Shown one piece after another: positions 40,123-50,200 of a stretch of DNA of 64,000 bases. The stretch comes from Flemingiibacterium sp045578725. Its GTDB lineage: Bacteria > Bacillota > Clostridia > Oscillospirales > CAG-272. The translations under genes were made by a program, and so were the position numbers. The stretch is taken from assembly GCA_045578725.1 (NCBI GenBank), contig JAZNKS010000022.1:1-64000 (forward strand), given 5' to 3'. The notes beneath the pieces were generated by a model. That model saw nothing but the letters and a program-made list of their open reading frames with translations. It had not been told where the DNA came from and ran no database searches. Numbering within the stretch: position 1 is the first letter of the stretch; the number at the start of each line of letters is the position of its first letter.

Positions 40123-41301
40123 TTAGTCAAAGTAGGGCATCGGATCGACGGCCGTGCTGTTGACGTAGATGTTGAGATTGAGATGGGCACCGGTGGTATA
40201 GCCGGACGAGCCGACCCGGGCGATGACCTGCCCGCGCTTTACCTTATCGCCGACCTTCACGCTCCAGCGCGAGAGGTGAGAATAGAAGGAGGCCACACCG
40301 CCGCCGTGGCTGATTGTGACATAATAGCCGTCGGCGTAATTGGAGGACACCTCGATAACGGTGCCGTCATTGACGGCATAGATCGGCGTGCCGTAGGCGG
40401 CCGGGATGTCGATGCCGTTGTGATGCTGATATTTGCCGGTGACCGGATGGATCCGGGGGCCGAAGCCGCAGGATACCTTGGTATACGGATCGGGAAGCGG
40501 CCAGAGGAATTCGCCGCCCACGTATTTCTGCCCCGTCTTTTGGGACAGCTCGGCCAGCATCTCCTCGCGCTCCTTATTGACCTGCGTTTCCAGCTCCTCC
40601 AGCTTCTCGTACCGCTTTTCGGCGGAGGCAAGATCGGCATCGGCGCTTTTCAGAAGAGCATTGGCCTCATCAAGGCTTTCTTCCAGCTCCGCCTCGCGTT
40701 TCTTCAGATCCGCCTCGCGGGCCTTGAGATTCTCTTTGTTTTCCATCAGGCTCGCCCGCTTGTCGCTGACCGCCTTCACGGTGTCGGTATATTCCTTCAT
40801 CAGCCGGGTATCGTAATCCAGCATACAGGCAAAGCGGTCGAGGCTGGTAAAGAAATCGGTCATGCCGTCGCTTTCAAACAGCATCTCCAGAAAATCGAGA
40901 TTGCCGTCCTCGCGGTTCAGCCGGATCCGCTCCCGGACGATTTGATACAGGTTGTCCACCCGCTCCTGTCCGGCGGTGATCTCCTTATCCTTCTCGCCGA
41001 TCTGCAGATTCAGACCGGTGATCAGCTGCTCCAGCGCATCCAGCTCGCCGGACAGCTCATAAATCTGCTTATCGATTGCTTTTTTGGTTGCCAGCGCATC
41101 GGCGCGGCCGGATTTGGCTTCGGCCAGCTCCTTCTGGGCCTTGGCGCGGTTGGCCGTGGCCTGCTCCAGCCGGGCTTCCAGCTCACCGAGCGCATCCTTC
41201 GATGCGGCGGCCGAGGCCGGGGACGGGACAAGCATCGCCGAAACGGTCATCAGAATCAGCAGCAGGGGCAGAAGCACCCGTACTGCGGTCGTTGTTTTCA
41301 T
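40123..41301 (-). CDS. EnvC/LytM-like murein hydrolase activator with altered zinc site
   Basis: 392 residues; two ATGs (41304, 41301) follow GAGG, the second at better spacing. A signal peptide ends at SPASAAA. Residues about 35-260 are coiled coil (EARLEQATANRAKAQKELAE, READLKKREAELEESLDEA). The C-terminal LytM/M23 domain shows HNGIDIPA (ligands His and Asp) and YSHLSRW, but the HxH motif reads GAHLNLNIYVN, so the second ligand His is Asn. Active M23 peptidases need that His; EnvC-type activators have lost ligands. It is therefore more likely to activate an amidase than to cut peptidoglycan itself. It has its own consensus promoter and precedes lepA by 24 bases. Confidence 0.88.
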   Translation of the reverse strand: MKTTTAVRVLLPLLLILMTVSAMLVPSPASAAASKDALGELEARLEQATANRAKAQKELAEAKSGRADALATKKAIDKQIYELSGELDALEQLITGLNLQIGEKDKEITAGQERVDNLYQIVRERIRLNREDGNLDFLEMLFESDGMTDFFTSLDRFACMLDYDTRLMKEYTDTVKAVSDKRASLMENKENLKAREADLKKREAELEESLDEANALLKSADADLASAEKRYEKLEELETQVNKEREEMLAELSQKTGQKYVGGEFLWPLPDPYTKVSCGFGPRIHPVTGKYQHHNGIDIPAAYGTPIYAVNDGTVIEVSSNYADGYYVTISHGGGVASFYSHLSRWSVKVGDKVKRGQVIARVGSSGYTTGAHLNLNIYVNSTAVDPMPYFD

Positions 41302-41336
41302 CATACATCCTCATATTTACAGAATTATACCATTAT

Positions 41337-41365
41337 ATTATACCGCATTTTCGGGCGATTGTCAA
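41337..41365 (-). promoter_or_regulatory. SigA promoter of the EnvC-like/lepA/hemW unit
   Basis: Minus strand TTGACA (41360-41365), 17-base spacer ending TGCGG, TATAAT (41337-41342). Confidence 0.9.
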
Positions 41366-41399
41366 CATGAAGAAGGGATTCCGTCATGCTTTTTTCGGT

Positions 41400-42317
41400 T
41401 TACGGATTCTTTTTTCCCCGAAAGAACTCTCTGGGGGACATTCCGATCTGCTTTTTGAAGGCGCGCGAGAAATAACAGTAATCGCCGAAGCCGACCGCTG
41501 ACGCAATTTCGCCGATTGTCATCGGGCTGTCCCGGTAAAGCTGGGTTGCCATCGTAATGCGGTATTCGCACAGCGCCACAGAAAAGCTCATTCCGAAATT
41601 GGCGCGGAAGAGATGGCAGAAATGGGTAACATCATAGCGAAGCTCCCTGCAGACCTCGGATGTGGACAGCGGCCGGCTGTAATTTTTCCGGATATAATCA
41701 ATCATCCGATGCGTGAACTCCGCGCTCCGGCCAGCATTCTTCCGCCCGGGCCGATTCCGGTCGGATACCGCAGAACCTTGCCGGGCCGACTGACCGTCCA
41801 GCAGAAGACCGAGAAGCTCATACACGCCGGCAAGCATTCCGCTCTGCCCCGCCACCGTCTCGCGGCGGTGATAGCAATCATACAGCCGCTCGACCCCTTC
41901 CCGCAAAGCGCCGCTCTCGGCACAGGGCCAGAATTCCGTCAAACGCCAGTCGCCGCCAAGCAGCTGACGGATCCGATCTCCCAGCTCGCACCGCACACCG
42001 GGAAGGAAGAACCGCGGCTCAAACAAAACCACCCGGTATTCCAGCACTTCCCGTCCCGGGTCGGTATAGCCTTCATGCTCATCATAGGGATTGATAATCA
42101 CAGCATCACCGGCGCGTGCCTCGTATTTCCGGTCGCCGACAGTAACGGACAGGCATCCTTTGAGGATCACCAGCAGCTCAATCGCCTCATGGCTGTGCCG
42201 GTTGAAGCATTGCACGCCCTCTCCGACCGGTATACCGTATCCCCGCTCCGCAAACCGCAGATATCCGGCAAAGCATTCGATCTGACCGGGGTATTTGGTT
42301 TTCTCGCTGTTTCGCAC
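41400..42317 (-). CDS. AraC-family transcriptional regulator
   Basis: 305 residues from a GTG at 42317, which has AAAGGAG 9 bases upstream; the ATG at 42413 lies upstream of the promoter and is rejected. Residues 30-90 form a cupin sensor (CFNRHSHEAIELLVILKG, then AVIINPYDEHEGY). The C-terminal AraC domain is complete (SEVCRELRYDVTHFCHLFRA, then IGEIASAVGFGDYCYFSRAFK), ending QIGMSPREFF. It is divergent from the solute-binding lipoprotein gene at 42489, its probable target, and has an exact consensus promoter. Confidence 0.9.
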   Translation of the reverse strand: MRNSEKTKYPGQIECFAGYLRFAERGYGIPVGEGVQCFNRHSHEAIELLVILKGCLSVTVGDRKYEARAGDAVIINPYDEHEGYTDPGREVLEYRVVLFEPRFFLPGVRCELGDRIRQLLGGDWRLTEFWPCAESGALREGVERLYDCYHRRETVAGQSGMLAGVYELLGLLLDGQSARQGSAVSDRNRPGRKNAGRSAEFTHRMIDYIRKNYSRPLSTSEVCRELRYDVTHFCHLFRANFGMSFSVALCEYRITMATQLYRDSPMTIGEIASAVGFGDYCYFSRAFKKQIGMSPREFFRGKKNP

Positions 42318-42339
42318 CCAATCACGCTCCTTTGAAACT

Positions 42340-42368
42340 ATTATACCGCAGGAGCGGCCACTTGTCAA
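42340..42368 (-). promoter_or_regulatory. Consensus SigA promoter of the AraC gene
   Basis: Minus strand TTGACA (42363-42368), 17-base spacer ending TGCGG, TATAAT (42340-42345), 22 bases upstream of the GTG start. Confidence 0.9.
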
Positions 42369-42441
42369 GTTTTGCTCAGAGGATCCGTACAATTGAAGAC
42401 AAGTTTTCACCAACTGATTTCTATCTTACAGCGCCGGATTC

Positions 42442-42450
42442 TGGTATAAT
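42442..42450 (+). promoter_or_regulatory. Extended -10 promoter of lipoprotein gene
   Basis: TGGTATAAT ending 38 bases before the start at 42489; no good -35, as for the similar lipoprotein gene at 4520, consistent with activator dependence. Confidence 0.6.
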
Positions 42451-42488
42451 GGAATTGCCCCATAAACCGGATGAAAGGATGATTACCG

Positions 42489-43964
42489 ATGAAATCGCAT
42501 ATTGCACGGCTTCTGCTGGCCGCTCTTCTTCTCACAACAGTATCCTGCGGGAATGCAGCACCGCAAAACGGCACAGAGCCAACCGATTCTGCTTTGGGCA
42601 CAGAGCCGGCTGAATCCACGACCAACGATCCCTACCCCTATCCCGACCTGGACTGCGGCGGTGAGGAATTCACCGTACTGACCGTCGCGCCGCTCTGGGA
42701 CATGAATACCGAGCTGGACTTTGAAGCGCAGACCGGAGAAGCGCTGGACGATGCGATTTACAACCGCAACCGCACGCTGGAGGAAAAGCTCAACTTCACG
42801 ATGAATGTCATCGAAGCGCCCTCCGATCAGATCTATTCCCTTCAGGATCTCATCCGCACGGATGTTGCTTCGGGCGATGCTCTTTACGATGCGGCCTACT
42901 GCTGCGGTCATCGGATCGGCTCCCTGCTCACCGAGAACGCGGTGATGAATCTCTTCGATATCCCCACCCTGCAGCTGGATCAGCCGTGGTGGAACACGGT
43001 TACGCATGAAGCCGCTGTGCTCGGAAAGGATGAAGCCGTTTACTTCGCCCAGAGCGATCTCAATCTGACCGCCTTTGATCTGACCTGGTGCCTCTATTTC
43101 AATGAAGACATGATGGAGGATCTGAATCTTACGCCGCCTTACGACCTCGTCCGGGACGGCAAGTGGACGCTGGATGCCCTTGGCACCTATACCAAAGCCG
43201 CCGCCAATCTGAACGGCGATGACAGCTTCGCATTCCATCCCGACGGCAAATCCGTCTACGGCTATACAACCTACTACAACGGCGCGCTGGCCATGCTGAT
43301 CGGCGAGGACATCTCCTTTGTCGAAAAAGATGAAAACGGATTGCCGTTCTTCCGGCTGGAGAGCGAGCGCTTCTACAAAGCTGTCGAATCAGTCACGGAA
43401 CTGATGAAGGCGGAGGGCGAATTCTACGCCGGAACCACCGGCAACATCGACAAGCCGGAGGGCTACATGGGCTGCTTCTACAACCGCCGGGCGCTTTTCG
43501 TCGGCGCGGAGGTCAAGGCCTCCGGCGTGCTCCGCAATTTCGACGACACCTTCGGCATTGTCCCCAATCCCAAGCTGGACGAGAATCAGGAGGAATACCG
43601 CTCCTGGACCAACTACCTGTCGATGGTACTTACCGTACCGGTCACCTCAAAGAATCCGGAGCGGACAGGCGCCATCCTCGATGCCCTTTCCTATCTCAGC
43701 TATCGGGATGTTCTGCCGGTCTATTATGACAACACCATCGCTACCAAGGGCCTGCGCAATGAGGATTCCGTTGAAATGCTGGATATCATCCGCGATTCCC
43801 TCTTCTTTGATCCCAGCCTCGCCTACGGATGGACAACGGAGCTGGCCGAAGCGATCCGCGATCAGATCTTTGCCGGAAATGCGGATGCGGCCTCGCTTAT
43901 TGCGGGCTGGACCGACACCGTCAAAACCCAGATGAAGGATATGCTCAAGCAAATTCTTCCCTGA
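42489..43964 (+). CDS. Extracellular solute-binding lipoprotein
   Basis: 491 residues; AAAGGA about 8 bases before the start. Signal peptide and lipobox MKSHIARLLLAALLLTTVSC, then an Ala/Thr/Glu linker. Shared family landmarks: DAIYNRN, QLDQPWWNTV and YDLVRDGKWTLDAL. It binds an unknown solute, probably an oligosaccharide, for an importer encoded outside the window. It is monocistronic, with an AraC gene divergent on its left and a strong terminator on its right, the same arrangement as the gene at 4520. Sequence similarity to the other four lipoproteins of the window suggests paralogues that have diverged in ligand. Confidence 0.9.
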   Translation: MKSHIARLLLAALLLTTVSCGNAAPQNGTEPTDSALGTEPAESTTNDPYPYPDLDCGGEEFTVLTVAPLWDMNTELDFEAQTGEALDDAIYNRNRTLEEKLNFTMNVIEAPSDQIYSLQDLIRTDVASGDALYDAAYCCGHRIGSLLTENAVMNLFDIPTLQLDQPWWNTVTHEAAVLGKDEAVYFAQSDLNLTAFDLTWCLYFNEDMMEDLNLTPPYDLVRDGKWTLDALGTYTKAAANLNGDDSFAFHPDGKSVYGYTTYYNGALAMLIGEDISFVEKDENGLPFFRLESERFYKAVESVTELMKAEGEFYAGTTGNIDKPEGYMGCFYNRRALFVGAEVKASGVLRNFDDTFGIVPNPKLDENQEEYRSWTNYLSMVLTVPVTSKNPERTGAILDALSYLSYRDVLPVYYDNTIATKGLRNEDSVEMLDIIRDSLFFDPSLAYGWTTELAEAIRDQIFAGNADAASLIAGWTDTVKTQMKDMLKQILP

Positions 43965-43979
43965 AATCCGTCTCACACA

Positions 43980-44011
43980 AAAAAACGGAATCCTTTCGGA
44001 TTCCGTTTTTT
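43980..44011. terminator. Bidirectional terminator
   Basis: AAAAAACGGAATCC-TTTC-GGATTCCGTTTTTT between the lipoprotein gene and the converging beta-helix gene. Confidence 0.92.
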
Positions 44012-44021
44012 AATGGATGGA

Positions 44022-45926
44022 TTATTCCTCAACCTTGAAGCCGAGCGCGGCGGCGGGGGAGCCGGCACGCAGACGGAAGTCGCGGTTCTTGGCATCGACG
44101 AACATCGGATCGGCGATGATGACGCCGGCGAACAGGCCGCCCTCCTGCATCTGGGCAGGCGTGCGCTTGTTCTCCTCGGGGAAGCTGTATTCCCGCTTGT
44201 AGACATCGAAATTCATCGGGCCGGAGATCGGCTCACCGCTGTAGTTCCAGACGAGGTTCATGCAGTCGGTGATATGCAGGCCCTCGGGGGTCTTGGCATA
44301 GATCGGCGTGCCGTCGGATACGAGGATGTTGCGCTCCAGGATGACACCCAGATGCTCCTCCTTGCGGGATACGATGAACGCGCCGCCCTCGCCGAAGGCG
44401 AAGATGTTGTTGCGGAGGAGATTGTTGGCACCGTAATGCTGATGGAAGGGCTGAGCGGTTACATCGTAAGCAATGTTGCCCTCGACGAGGATATCCGACG
44501 AGCCCTCGTCCAGATACACGCCCCATCCGCCGTAGCTGTCCATCTCGATGTTGTGGATCCGGTTGCCGCGGATGACACTTCCCTCCTGATGACCGAGGGT
44601 GTAGATGCCGCCCATATCCGAAAGCAGGGTCTTGCCGATGTTCCAGATGTGGTTGTATTCCATGCGGATATGATGGGTTGCGTGTGCGGCATAGCCCCAG
44701 GTCCAGCCGACCGAGATGCCGGTGTAATAGCCGTCGTGAATCTCGTTGCAGGACAGATCGCAGTCATAGGCATAGCGAAGCAGGATGCCGCAGGCGTTGA
44801 AATAAACGCGGCCGTAGTCGCCGATGTGGCAGTTGGTGACCTTGATGCCGTGGATGATATCCTCGGGGCACTTGGGCACGGAGTTTGCACCGACGGTGGA
44901 ATGCCATTCCTCGGCCTTCAGATTACGGCCGGCGATATGAACCGCGTTGCCGCCGATACCGATCATGCGGCAGTGATCGATCGTGATATCGTGACTTCCC
45001 TTGTCGATGCCGATACCGGAGAGGCCGACATCAATCAGCGCGCAGGAATCGAAGGTGACCGCCTCACAGCCGTCCAGCTGAACGGCGCAGGGAACCTCAA
45101 CAGCCGCCTGCGAGAAGTTGCGGACAAGATCGAGCTTGTCGCGGTCGGAGCCCTTGAAGGTGATATCCCGGAAGGTGATGTTCTTACAGCCGGTCAGCTT
45201 CATGATGAAGGTGGAGGTGGACAGGGCCAGCTTGAAGCCCTCCAGCGTGTCGCCCTCCTCGGGAACATAGTAGACCTTGTCGCATTCGGGGGTGATGAAA
45301 TATTCGCCCGGTGCATCCAGCGCCTCGAAGACGTTGTCAAGATACCATCTGGTGCCGTCGGTCAGGCTGTTTTCGGAGCGGACAGCCAGAATCGACTTGC
45401 GGTCAAAGGTGATCGTGCGGGCCTCGGGATCGTGAGCGGCAACGCGGAGCTGCTCGTCGGTCCACCAATGGAAGCAGCGGACCTCGGCGACCTCGGGATA
45501 CTTCAGCGCGGGAATCTCGCCCTCGCCATAGACAATACCGATGTTGCCGTCGAACATGGGGGTCTTGAACATATCGCCGTCGGTGGCCGCCTTGACGCGG
45601 TAAAAGCCGGTCTTTGGCAGGCGGGGGCGGTGAAGCATCCGGCCGTCGGCCTTGTAAGCCGCATACGGACGGTGTGCGGCGGTGGCAGCGGGAATCTCGG
45701 CCGCCCAGACCGTCACGCCGTTGATCTCCTCGGCCTTAAAGCCGGTGACATCGTTGGTGTAATCGAACATGGCGCCGTTGATGCCCTGCAGGGTCAGCCC
45801 TTCGGCCCCCTCCAGCACAACGGTATCCGAGAGCTGCATCCGGCCGTCAATGATAAGCCGGTCGCCCGGCTTGGCGGCGGCAAGAGCGGCCTTCAAGAGG
45901 GCTTCGGAGGTAATAATCGTATCCAT
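44022..45926 (-). CDS. Right-handed parallel beta-helix glycan-active protein (GH141-like architecture)
   Basis: 634 residues; AAAGGATGG lies before ATG 45926. Begins with DTIITSEALLKAALAAAKPG as in beta-helix proteins, then a beta domain with RWYLDNVFEALDAPGEYFIT and KVYYVPEEGDTL, a signature I associate with GH141-type enzymes, and a long helix with rungs such as GLSGIGIDKGSHDITIDHC. No signal peptide. If it is an enzyme it would act on imported glycans; GH141 covers alpha-fucosidase and xylanase activities, but this assignment is tentative. It has a 17-base-spaced promoter and is monocistronic. Confidence 0.75.
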   Translation of the reverse strand: MDTIITSEALLKAALAAAKPGDRLIIDGRMQLSDTVVLEGAEGLTLQGINGAMFDYTNDVTGFKAEEINGVTVWAAEIPAATAAHRPYAAYKADGRMLHRPRLPKTGFYRVKAATDGDMFKTPMFDGNIGIVYGEGEIPALKYPEVAEVRCFHWWTDEQLRVAAHDPEARTITFDRKSILAVRSENSLTDGTRWYLDNVFEALDAPGEYFITPECDKVYYVPEEGDTLEGFKLALSTSTFIMKLTGCKNITFRDITFKGSDRDKLDLVRNFSQAAVEVPCAVQLDGCEAVTFDSCALIDVGLSGIGIDKGSHDITIDHCRMIGIGGNAVHIAGRNLKAEEWHSTVGANSVPKCPEDIIHGIKVTNCHIGDYGRVYFNACGILLRYAYDCDLSCNEIHDGYYTGISVGWTWGYAAHATHHIRMEYNHIWNIGKTLLSDMGGIYTLGHQEGSVIRGNRIHNIEMDSYGGWGVYLDEGSSDILVEGNIAYDVTAQPFHQHYGANNLLRNNIFAFGEGGAFIVSRKEEHLGVILERNILVSDGTPIYAKTPEGLHITDCMNLVWNYSGEPISGPMNFDVYKREYSFPEENKRTPAQMQEGGLFAGVIIADPMFVDAKNRDFRLRAGSPAAALGFKVEE

Positions 45927-45983
45927 GAAAGTTCCATCCTTTCATCATTCCGTATTGAAACCGCGTCGCGGTTCCTTGGTGAA

Positions 45984-46012
45984 AGGATAGCATAATTGCC
46001 AGTAAAAGTCAA
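45984..46012 (-). promoter_or_regulatory. SigA promoter of the beta-helix gene
   Basis: Minus strand TTGACT (46007-46012), 17-base spacer, TATCCT (45984-45989). Confidence 0.65.
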
Positions 46013-46046
46013 GTGGCCGCCGAGAGTGTTCATGTTTTTTTAACAT

Positions 46047-46775
46047 TTATCCGGCGATCTCCAGCCATGCTCCCAGCGAAGCAAAAAGCATGACCGCGAT
46101 CCGGGTCCGGTAATCCTTATCACAGAGGAGCGCACACTCCTCGGGATTTGACAGAAAGCCGCATTCGATGAGCACAGCCGGCATATCAAGATGCTGCAGG
46201 AGCCAGATGGCGGAGGTTGCCTCCTTGATCGGGCGGCGGTGATCGGGATCGAGAAAAGAGGCCGCATAGCCCTGCACAACAGAGGCGAGGGCTTCGGAGG
46301 CTTTATGGTTCGGCGAATACCAGACCTGCAGGCCGCGCGGGCGGGGATCGCCGAATTTATTCATATGGATGCTGACAAAAACGGGGTTTGTGCAGGCTTC
46401 AGCCGTTTCGGCGCGGCATTTCAGATCCTGCATCTTCCGGTGATCGCGCACGGAATCGTCAACGAGCATCGAATCGTCCGCTCTTGTCCGCACGCATCCG
46501 ATCCCGGCCAGCTTCATCAGAGCGGCGAGCCGGTCGGATACATCGAGATTGAGCTCCTTTTCAAGGCATCCGTTCACGCCGACGGCTCCGCTGTCCATGC
46601 CGCCGTGACCGGCATCGATCACAAAGGTGACGGACGTCCTCCGTTGCGTGCTCACGGGCTCGGCCGTCCCGGCCGGCCGGATCAGCGCAAGGCCGCCAAG
46701 AATCATGGCGCCAAATAATAACAGCAGGCCCATCCATCCGATCGTGAGCGCGGCGGGCTTCGGGTTTCGTTCCAT
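46047..46775 (-). CDS. cwlD: N-acetylmuramoyl-L-alanine amidase, CwlD-like
   Basis: 242 residues from ATG 46775, preceded by GGAGG; an ATG five codons earlier lies within that ribosome site. One N-terminal membrane segment (LTIGWMGLLLLFGAMILGGL) followed directly by an Amidase_3 domain: FVIDAGHGGMDSGA (His), KELNLDVS (Glu), VSIHMNKFG (His) and LIECGFLSNPEE (catalytic Glu). Size and layout match CwlD, which makes muramic delta-lactam precursors in spore cortex, so it supports a spore-former. A vegetative amidase of the same fold cannot be excluded. It overlaps no neighbour and follows the small membrane protein gene. Confidence 0.82.
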   Translation of the reverse strand: MERNPKPAALTIGWMGLLLLFGAMILGGLALIRPAGTAEPVSTQRRTSVTFVIDAGHGGMDSGAVGVNGCLEKELNLDVSDRLAALMKLAGIGCVRTRADDSMLVDDSVRDHRKMQDLKCRAETAEACTNPVFVSIHMNKFGDPRPRGLQVWYSPNHKASEALASVVQGYAASFLDPDHRRPIKEATSAIWLLQHLDMPAVLIECGFLSNPEECALLCDKDYRTRIAVMLFASLGAWLEIAG

Positions 46776-46800
46776 ATTTTCCTCCATCACGCGGGATGGA

Positions 46801-47052
46801 TTATTTTATGCGGCGCGATCCCATCTTATGACCGAGCCACAGGCGTACCAGGCTCCCGATCAGCGAAAGCAGAACAAAGAGCGCCGCCTGCTGCCACGGA
46901 CGAAGGCCGAAGCCCATTCCGATCAGCGCGCCGAGGGCAGGCGGCGACAGCGGCAGGACAATGAAATTTTCGAACAGCGCCTCGGCAAAGATGCCGCCGA
47001 GCAGGATCAGAAGCCATAAAAGGGGCATGGTGCCGATCAGATGGAAGGTCAT
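46801..47052 (-). CDS. Small two-helix membrane protein (NfeD-like N-terminal region)
   Basis: 83 residues from ATG 47052 (MTFHLIGTMP), preceded by GAGGTG at 6 bases; the frame is open further upstream but without a better start. Two hydrophobic helices, PLLWLLILLGGIFAEALFEN and WQQAALFVLLSLIGSLVRLW, separated by a Gly/Pro-rich turn. The spacing resembles the membrane part of short NfeD proteins, but the OB-fold domain is absent. It precedes cwlD by 25 bases and is probably cotranscribed with it. Confidence 0.6.
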   Translation of the reverse strand: MTFHLIGTMPLLWLLILLGGIFAEALFENFIVLPLSPPALGALIGMGFGLRPWQQAALFVLLSLIGSLVRLWLGHKMGSRRIK

Positions 47053-47146
47053 GGCATCACCTCGTTTTTTCATTCTGTTAACATTATAGACCGGTCCGCG
47101 GCAAATATTCAGATTCGGCGGATATCCGATTTCTTTTACTTTCCTC

Positions 47147-47175
47147 TTGCATTTTTTGCGGGATTTTGCTATAAT
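47147..47175 (+). promoter_or_regulatory. SigA promoter of the glycosidase/amidase gene
   Basis: TTGCAT (47147-47152), 17-base spacer, TATAAT (47170-47175), 34 bases before the start. Confidence 0.8.
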
Positions 47176-47209
47176 GATAGAAGAGAACCAACGCGAAAGG
47201 ATTACCGAC

Positions 47210-50200
47210 ATGAACGATTCCGATTCCACCCTTGTGCCGGTGAAGCGCCACGGCCGGCTTCCCCGCCTGACATCCTGGATCGTCCCCCTGTTTTTCGGCC
47301 TGCTCGCCGCGCTGCTCCTTTCCGGAGCCGGTGCGCTCACGGTCTTTTTTCTCCTTCGCTTTACCCCCACCGCTCCTGCGCCCGCATCGGCCGCCCCCGC
47401 GATTCTGACAGTCTGTGACCCGGATACTGCGGCCGGCAATCTGCTCAATCCCGATGCCGAGGTGCGCGGAGTTTACATTGCAACGGTCACCAACATCAAT
47501 TTCCCCTCAAAGAAGGGGCTTTCTGTGCCGGATCTGAAGGCCGAGCTTGACGATATCGTGAAAACCTGCAAGGCGGCGGGGCTCAATGCCATCTATTTTC
47601 AGGTCCGTCCCTCGGCCGATGCGCTGTACAAATCCGAAATCTTCCCCGTTTCCGAATATCTGACGGGCAAGCAGGGCTGGACGCTCCCCTCCGATAAGAG
47701 CGGCGAATTCGATCCGCTGGCCTATCTGCTCAAAATCGCCCACGATGAGAATATCCTCGTCCACGCCTGGGTCAATCCCCTGCGCGTGACGGTCGGATCG
47801 GCCTCGGCTCCGAAAACCGATCCTTCGGCTCTTGCCAAGGATCATCCTGCCCGCCTCCACCCCGAATACACCGTCGCCTATGCGGACGGCCGGCTCTACT
47901 TTAATCCCGGTCTTCCCGAGGTACGCGATCTGATCGCCGACGGCCTTTCGGAGCTGGTGGAAAACTACGATGTGGACGGCGTGATTTTCGACGATTATTT
48001 CTATCCCTACCCCACCACCGTCAAGGTAAACGGCAAAAATGTGACAGCTGAATTTGACGATGCCGAGGCCTACAAATTATACGGCGGGAAGGCTTCCCTT
48101 GCCGACTGGCGGCGGGAGAACATCAATCAGATGATGAAGGCCTGCTATGAGGCCGTCAAGGCCGCCGATAACGAATGCCTTTTCGGCGCGGCGCCCTTCG
48201 GCATCTGGCAGAACGATGACGGCAAAAACGGCGGAAGCGCGACCGGCGGCATGGAGGCCTACGATGCCATCTACTGCGACCCGATTGCGTGGGCCGAGGG
48301 CGGGTATGTCGATTATATCTCCCCGCAGATTTACTGGCGCTTCTCCACCGAGGTCGCGCCCTATGATGTGCTGGTGCGCTGGTGGAATGCGGCGCTGGAC
48401 GGCACCGGCGTGGATCTGATTGTCAGCCACGGCATCTACAACTACGATACCTGGGAAAATCCCGAGCTTGAAATCACCCACCAGATCGAATACGCCCGGA
48501 GCGAGCTCTGCTACCGCGGCTCGATCCACTACGGCTGGGCGGCGCTGAAAAAGAATTCCCACGGCCTTCTCGATGAAATCACCGCGGCCTACCAAAAGGA
48601 AATCATCTACGCCGATATCGCCCCGAGCGGGCAGGCGCTCTATTTCAGTCTCCCCTATTCCGGCTCGATCATCGACGGCGAGGGAAGCTTTCTTTTGGGG
48701 ACCTCCGATCCCGGCTCGCCGCTGTATCTGGACGGTCAGAAGGTATCCCGCACCAAGAGCGGCTATTTCTCGGTCTATCTCGATCTGAAAAAGGGCCGCA
48801 ACGACTTCACCTTCACCCACAAGGGCACCGATTCCTCCTATGTTCTCCACCGGGGAACCTCCGGCATCACCAGCGGTGCGGCCCAGACGCCCGCCGCCAA
48901 AAAATACGAGCAGATGGAAGCCTATGAAATCACCGCCGTCACGCCCGCGACCGGCTGGGCGGGATCGGGAACAAAGCTCTCCGTCAGCGTAACGGCCCCC
49001 TCCGGCTCCACCGTCACAGCCGAGCTGGACGGCCGGAAAATCACCCTCCAGCCGACCATCCGTCCGCCCGCACAGGGAACCTATATGAAGGAAGTCTACA
49101 CCGGCACCCTTCCCCTTCCCGCCGCGGAAGCCGGAAAAATCAAGACTCTCGGCCCTGTCGTATTCCGTGCAAAGCGCGGCAGTCTTTCGGCTGAAGCCGA
49201 GAGCGGCGAGATCCGCCTGCTCGGAAGCGGTGCCGTCATTCCGATCGAGGTGAAGGGCGACGATACCGAGCTGAAAATCCAGCCGACCAGCTGGTATTAC
49301 GATGATTACACGCCCCAATCCGCGGGAATGCGGGACAATGCCGTTTCCCTCTCGGGCGGAATGTACAAGCTCCGCTGCGGCGGCTATATCGCCGAGGATG
49401 CGGTGCGGGAGCTGGAAGCGCCGATCGGCACGGCCACACTCTCGGGGGCCGGAATCTCCGTCACGGACGAAGCGACCTTCATCCGGATCGGCACCGACAT
49501 CCCCGTCCCCTTCAACGGCTATATTGAAAACGGTGAATTTATCATCACCCTCTACAATCTTGATGTCGCCTCCGCACCCGGAATCGATTATGTGAAGAAT
49601 CCCATGTTCACGGCCGTCCGGGGCGAGAAAAGCACCAAGGCCGGTGCCTACAAGTATTTCTTCAAGCTGACCGCGATTGAGAATTTCTACGGCTTCCGCC
49701 ATTATTATGAGGACGGCGCGATTGTGATCCGACTTGACAATCCGACCGCCCTGCCCGATTCCGACACGCCGCTTGAAGGAAAAACCATCATCCTCGATGC
49801 CGGTCACGGCGGCAAAAATCCCGGTGCTCTCGGCCCGCTCGGAGCGCTGGAGGGCGCGCGGAACGAATCGGATCTGAATCTTGAAATCACGCTGGCCGCC
49901 GCCGAAAAACTTACGGCACTCGGAGCCAGGGTAATTCTCACCCGCGATGCCCAATGCGAAATCGACGTCCCGATCGCCGATCGGATGCAGACCCTGATCG
50001 ATGTCGATCCCGATCTGTGCATCTCGATCCACCAGAATTCGATGCCCTACACCGCCGATGTCACCCGGATCCGGGGACTGGTCGGTCTGTATTTTGCCGA
50101 TTCCGGCTATATGCTGACCGATGTTCTCGGCGATACGATGGCGGCGGCGCTTGGCAAGCTCTCCCGCTCGCCGACCCATCAGCGGCTTGCCATGGTGCGC

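Noticed and set aside
44013..45995. Long plus-strand frame (660 codons) opposite the beta-helix gene
   Set aside because: Antisense artefact; the minus strand has the ribosome site, promoter and repeats.
48077..50179. Long minus-strand frame (700 codons) opposite the glycosidase/amidase gene
   Set aside because: Antisense of a gene with clear catalytic motifs; Gly/Asp/Val-rich with no start signal.
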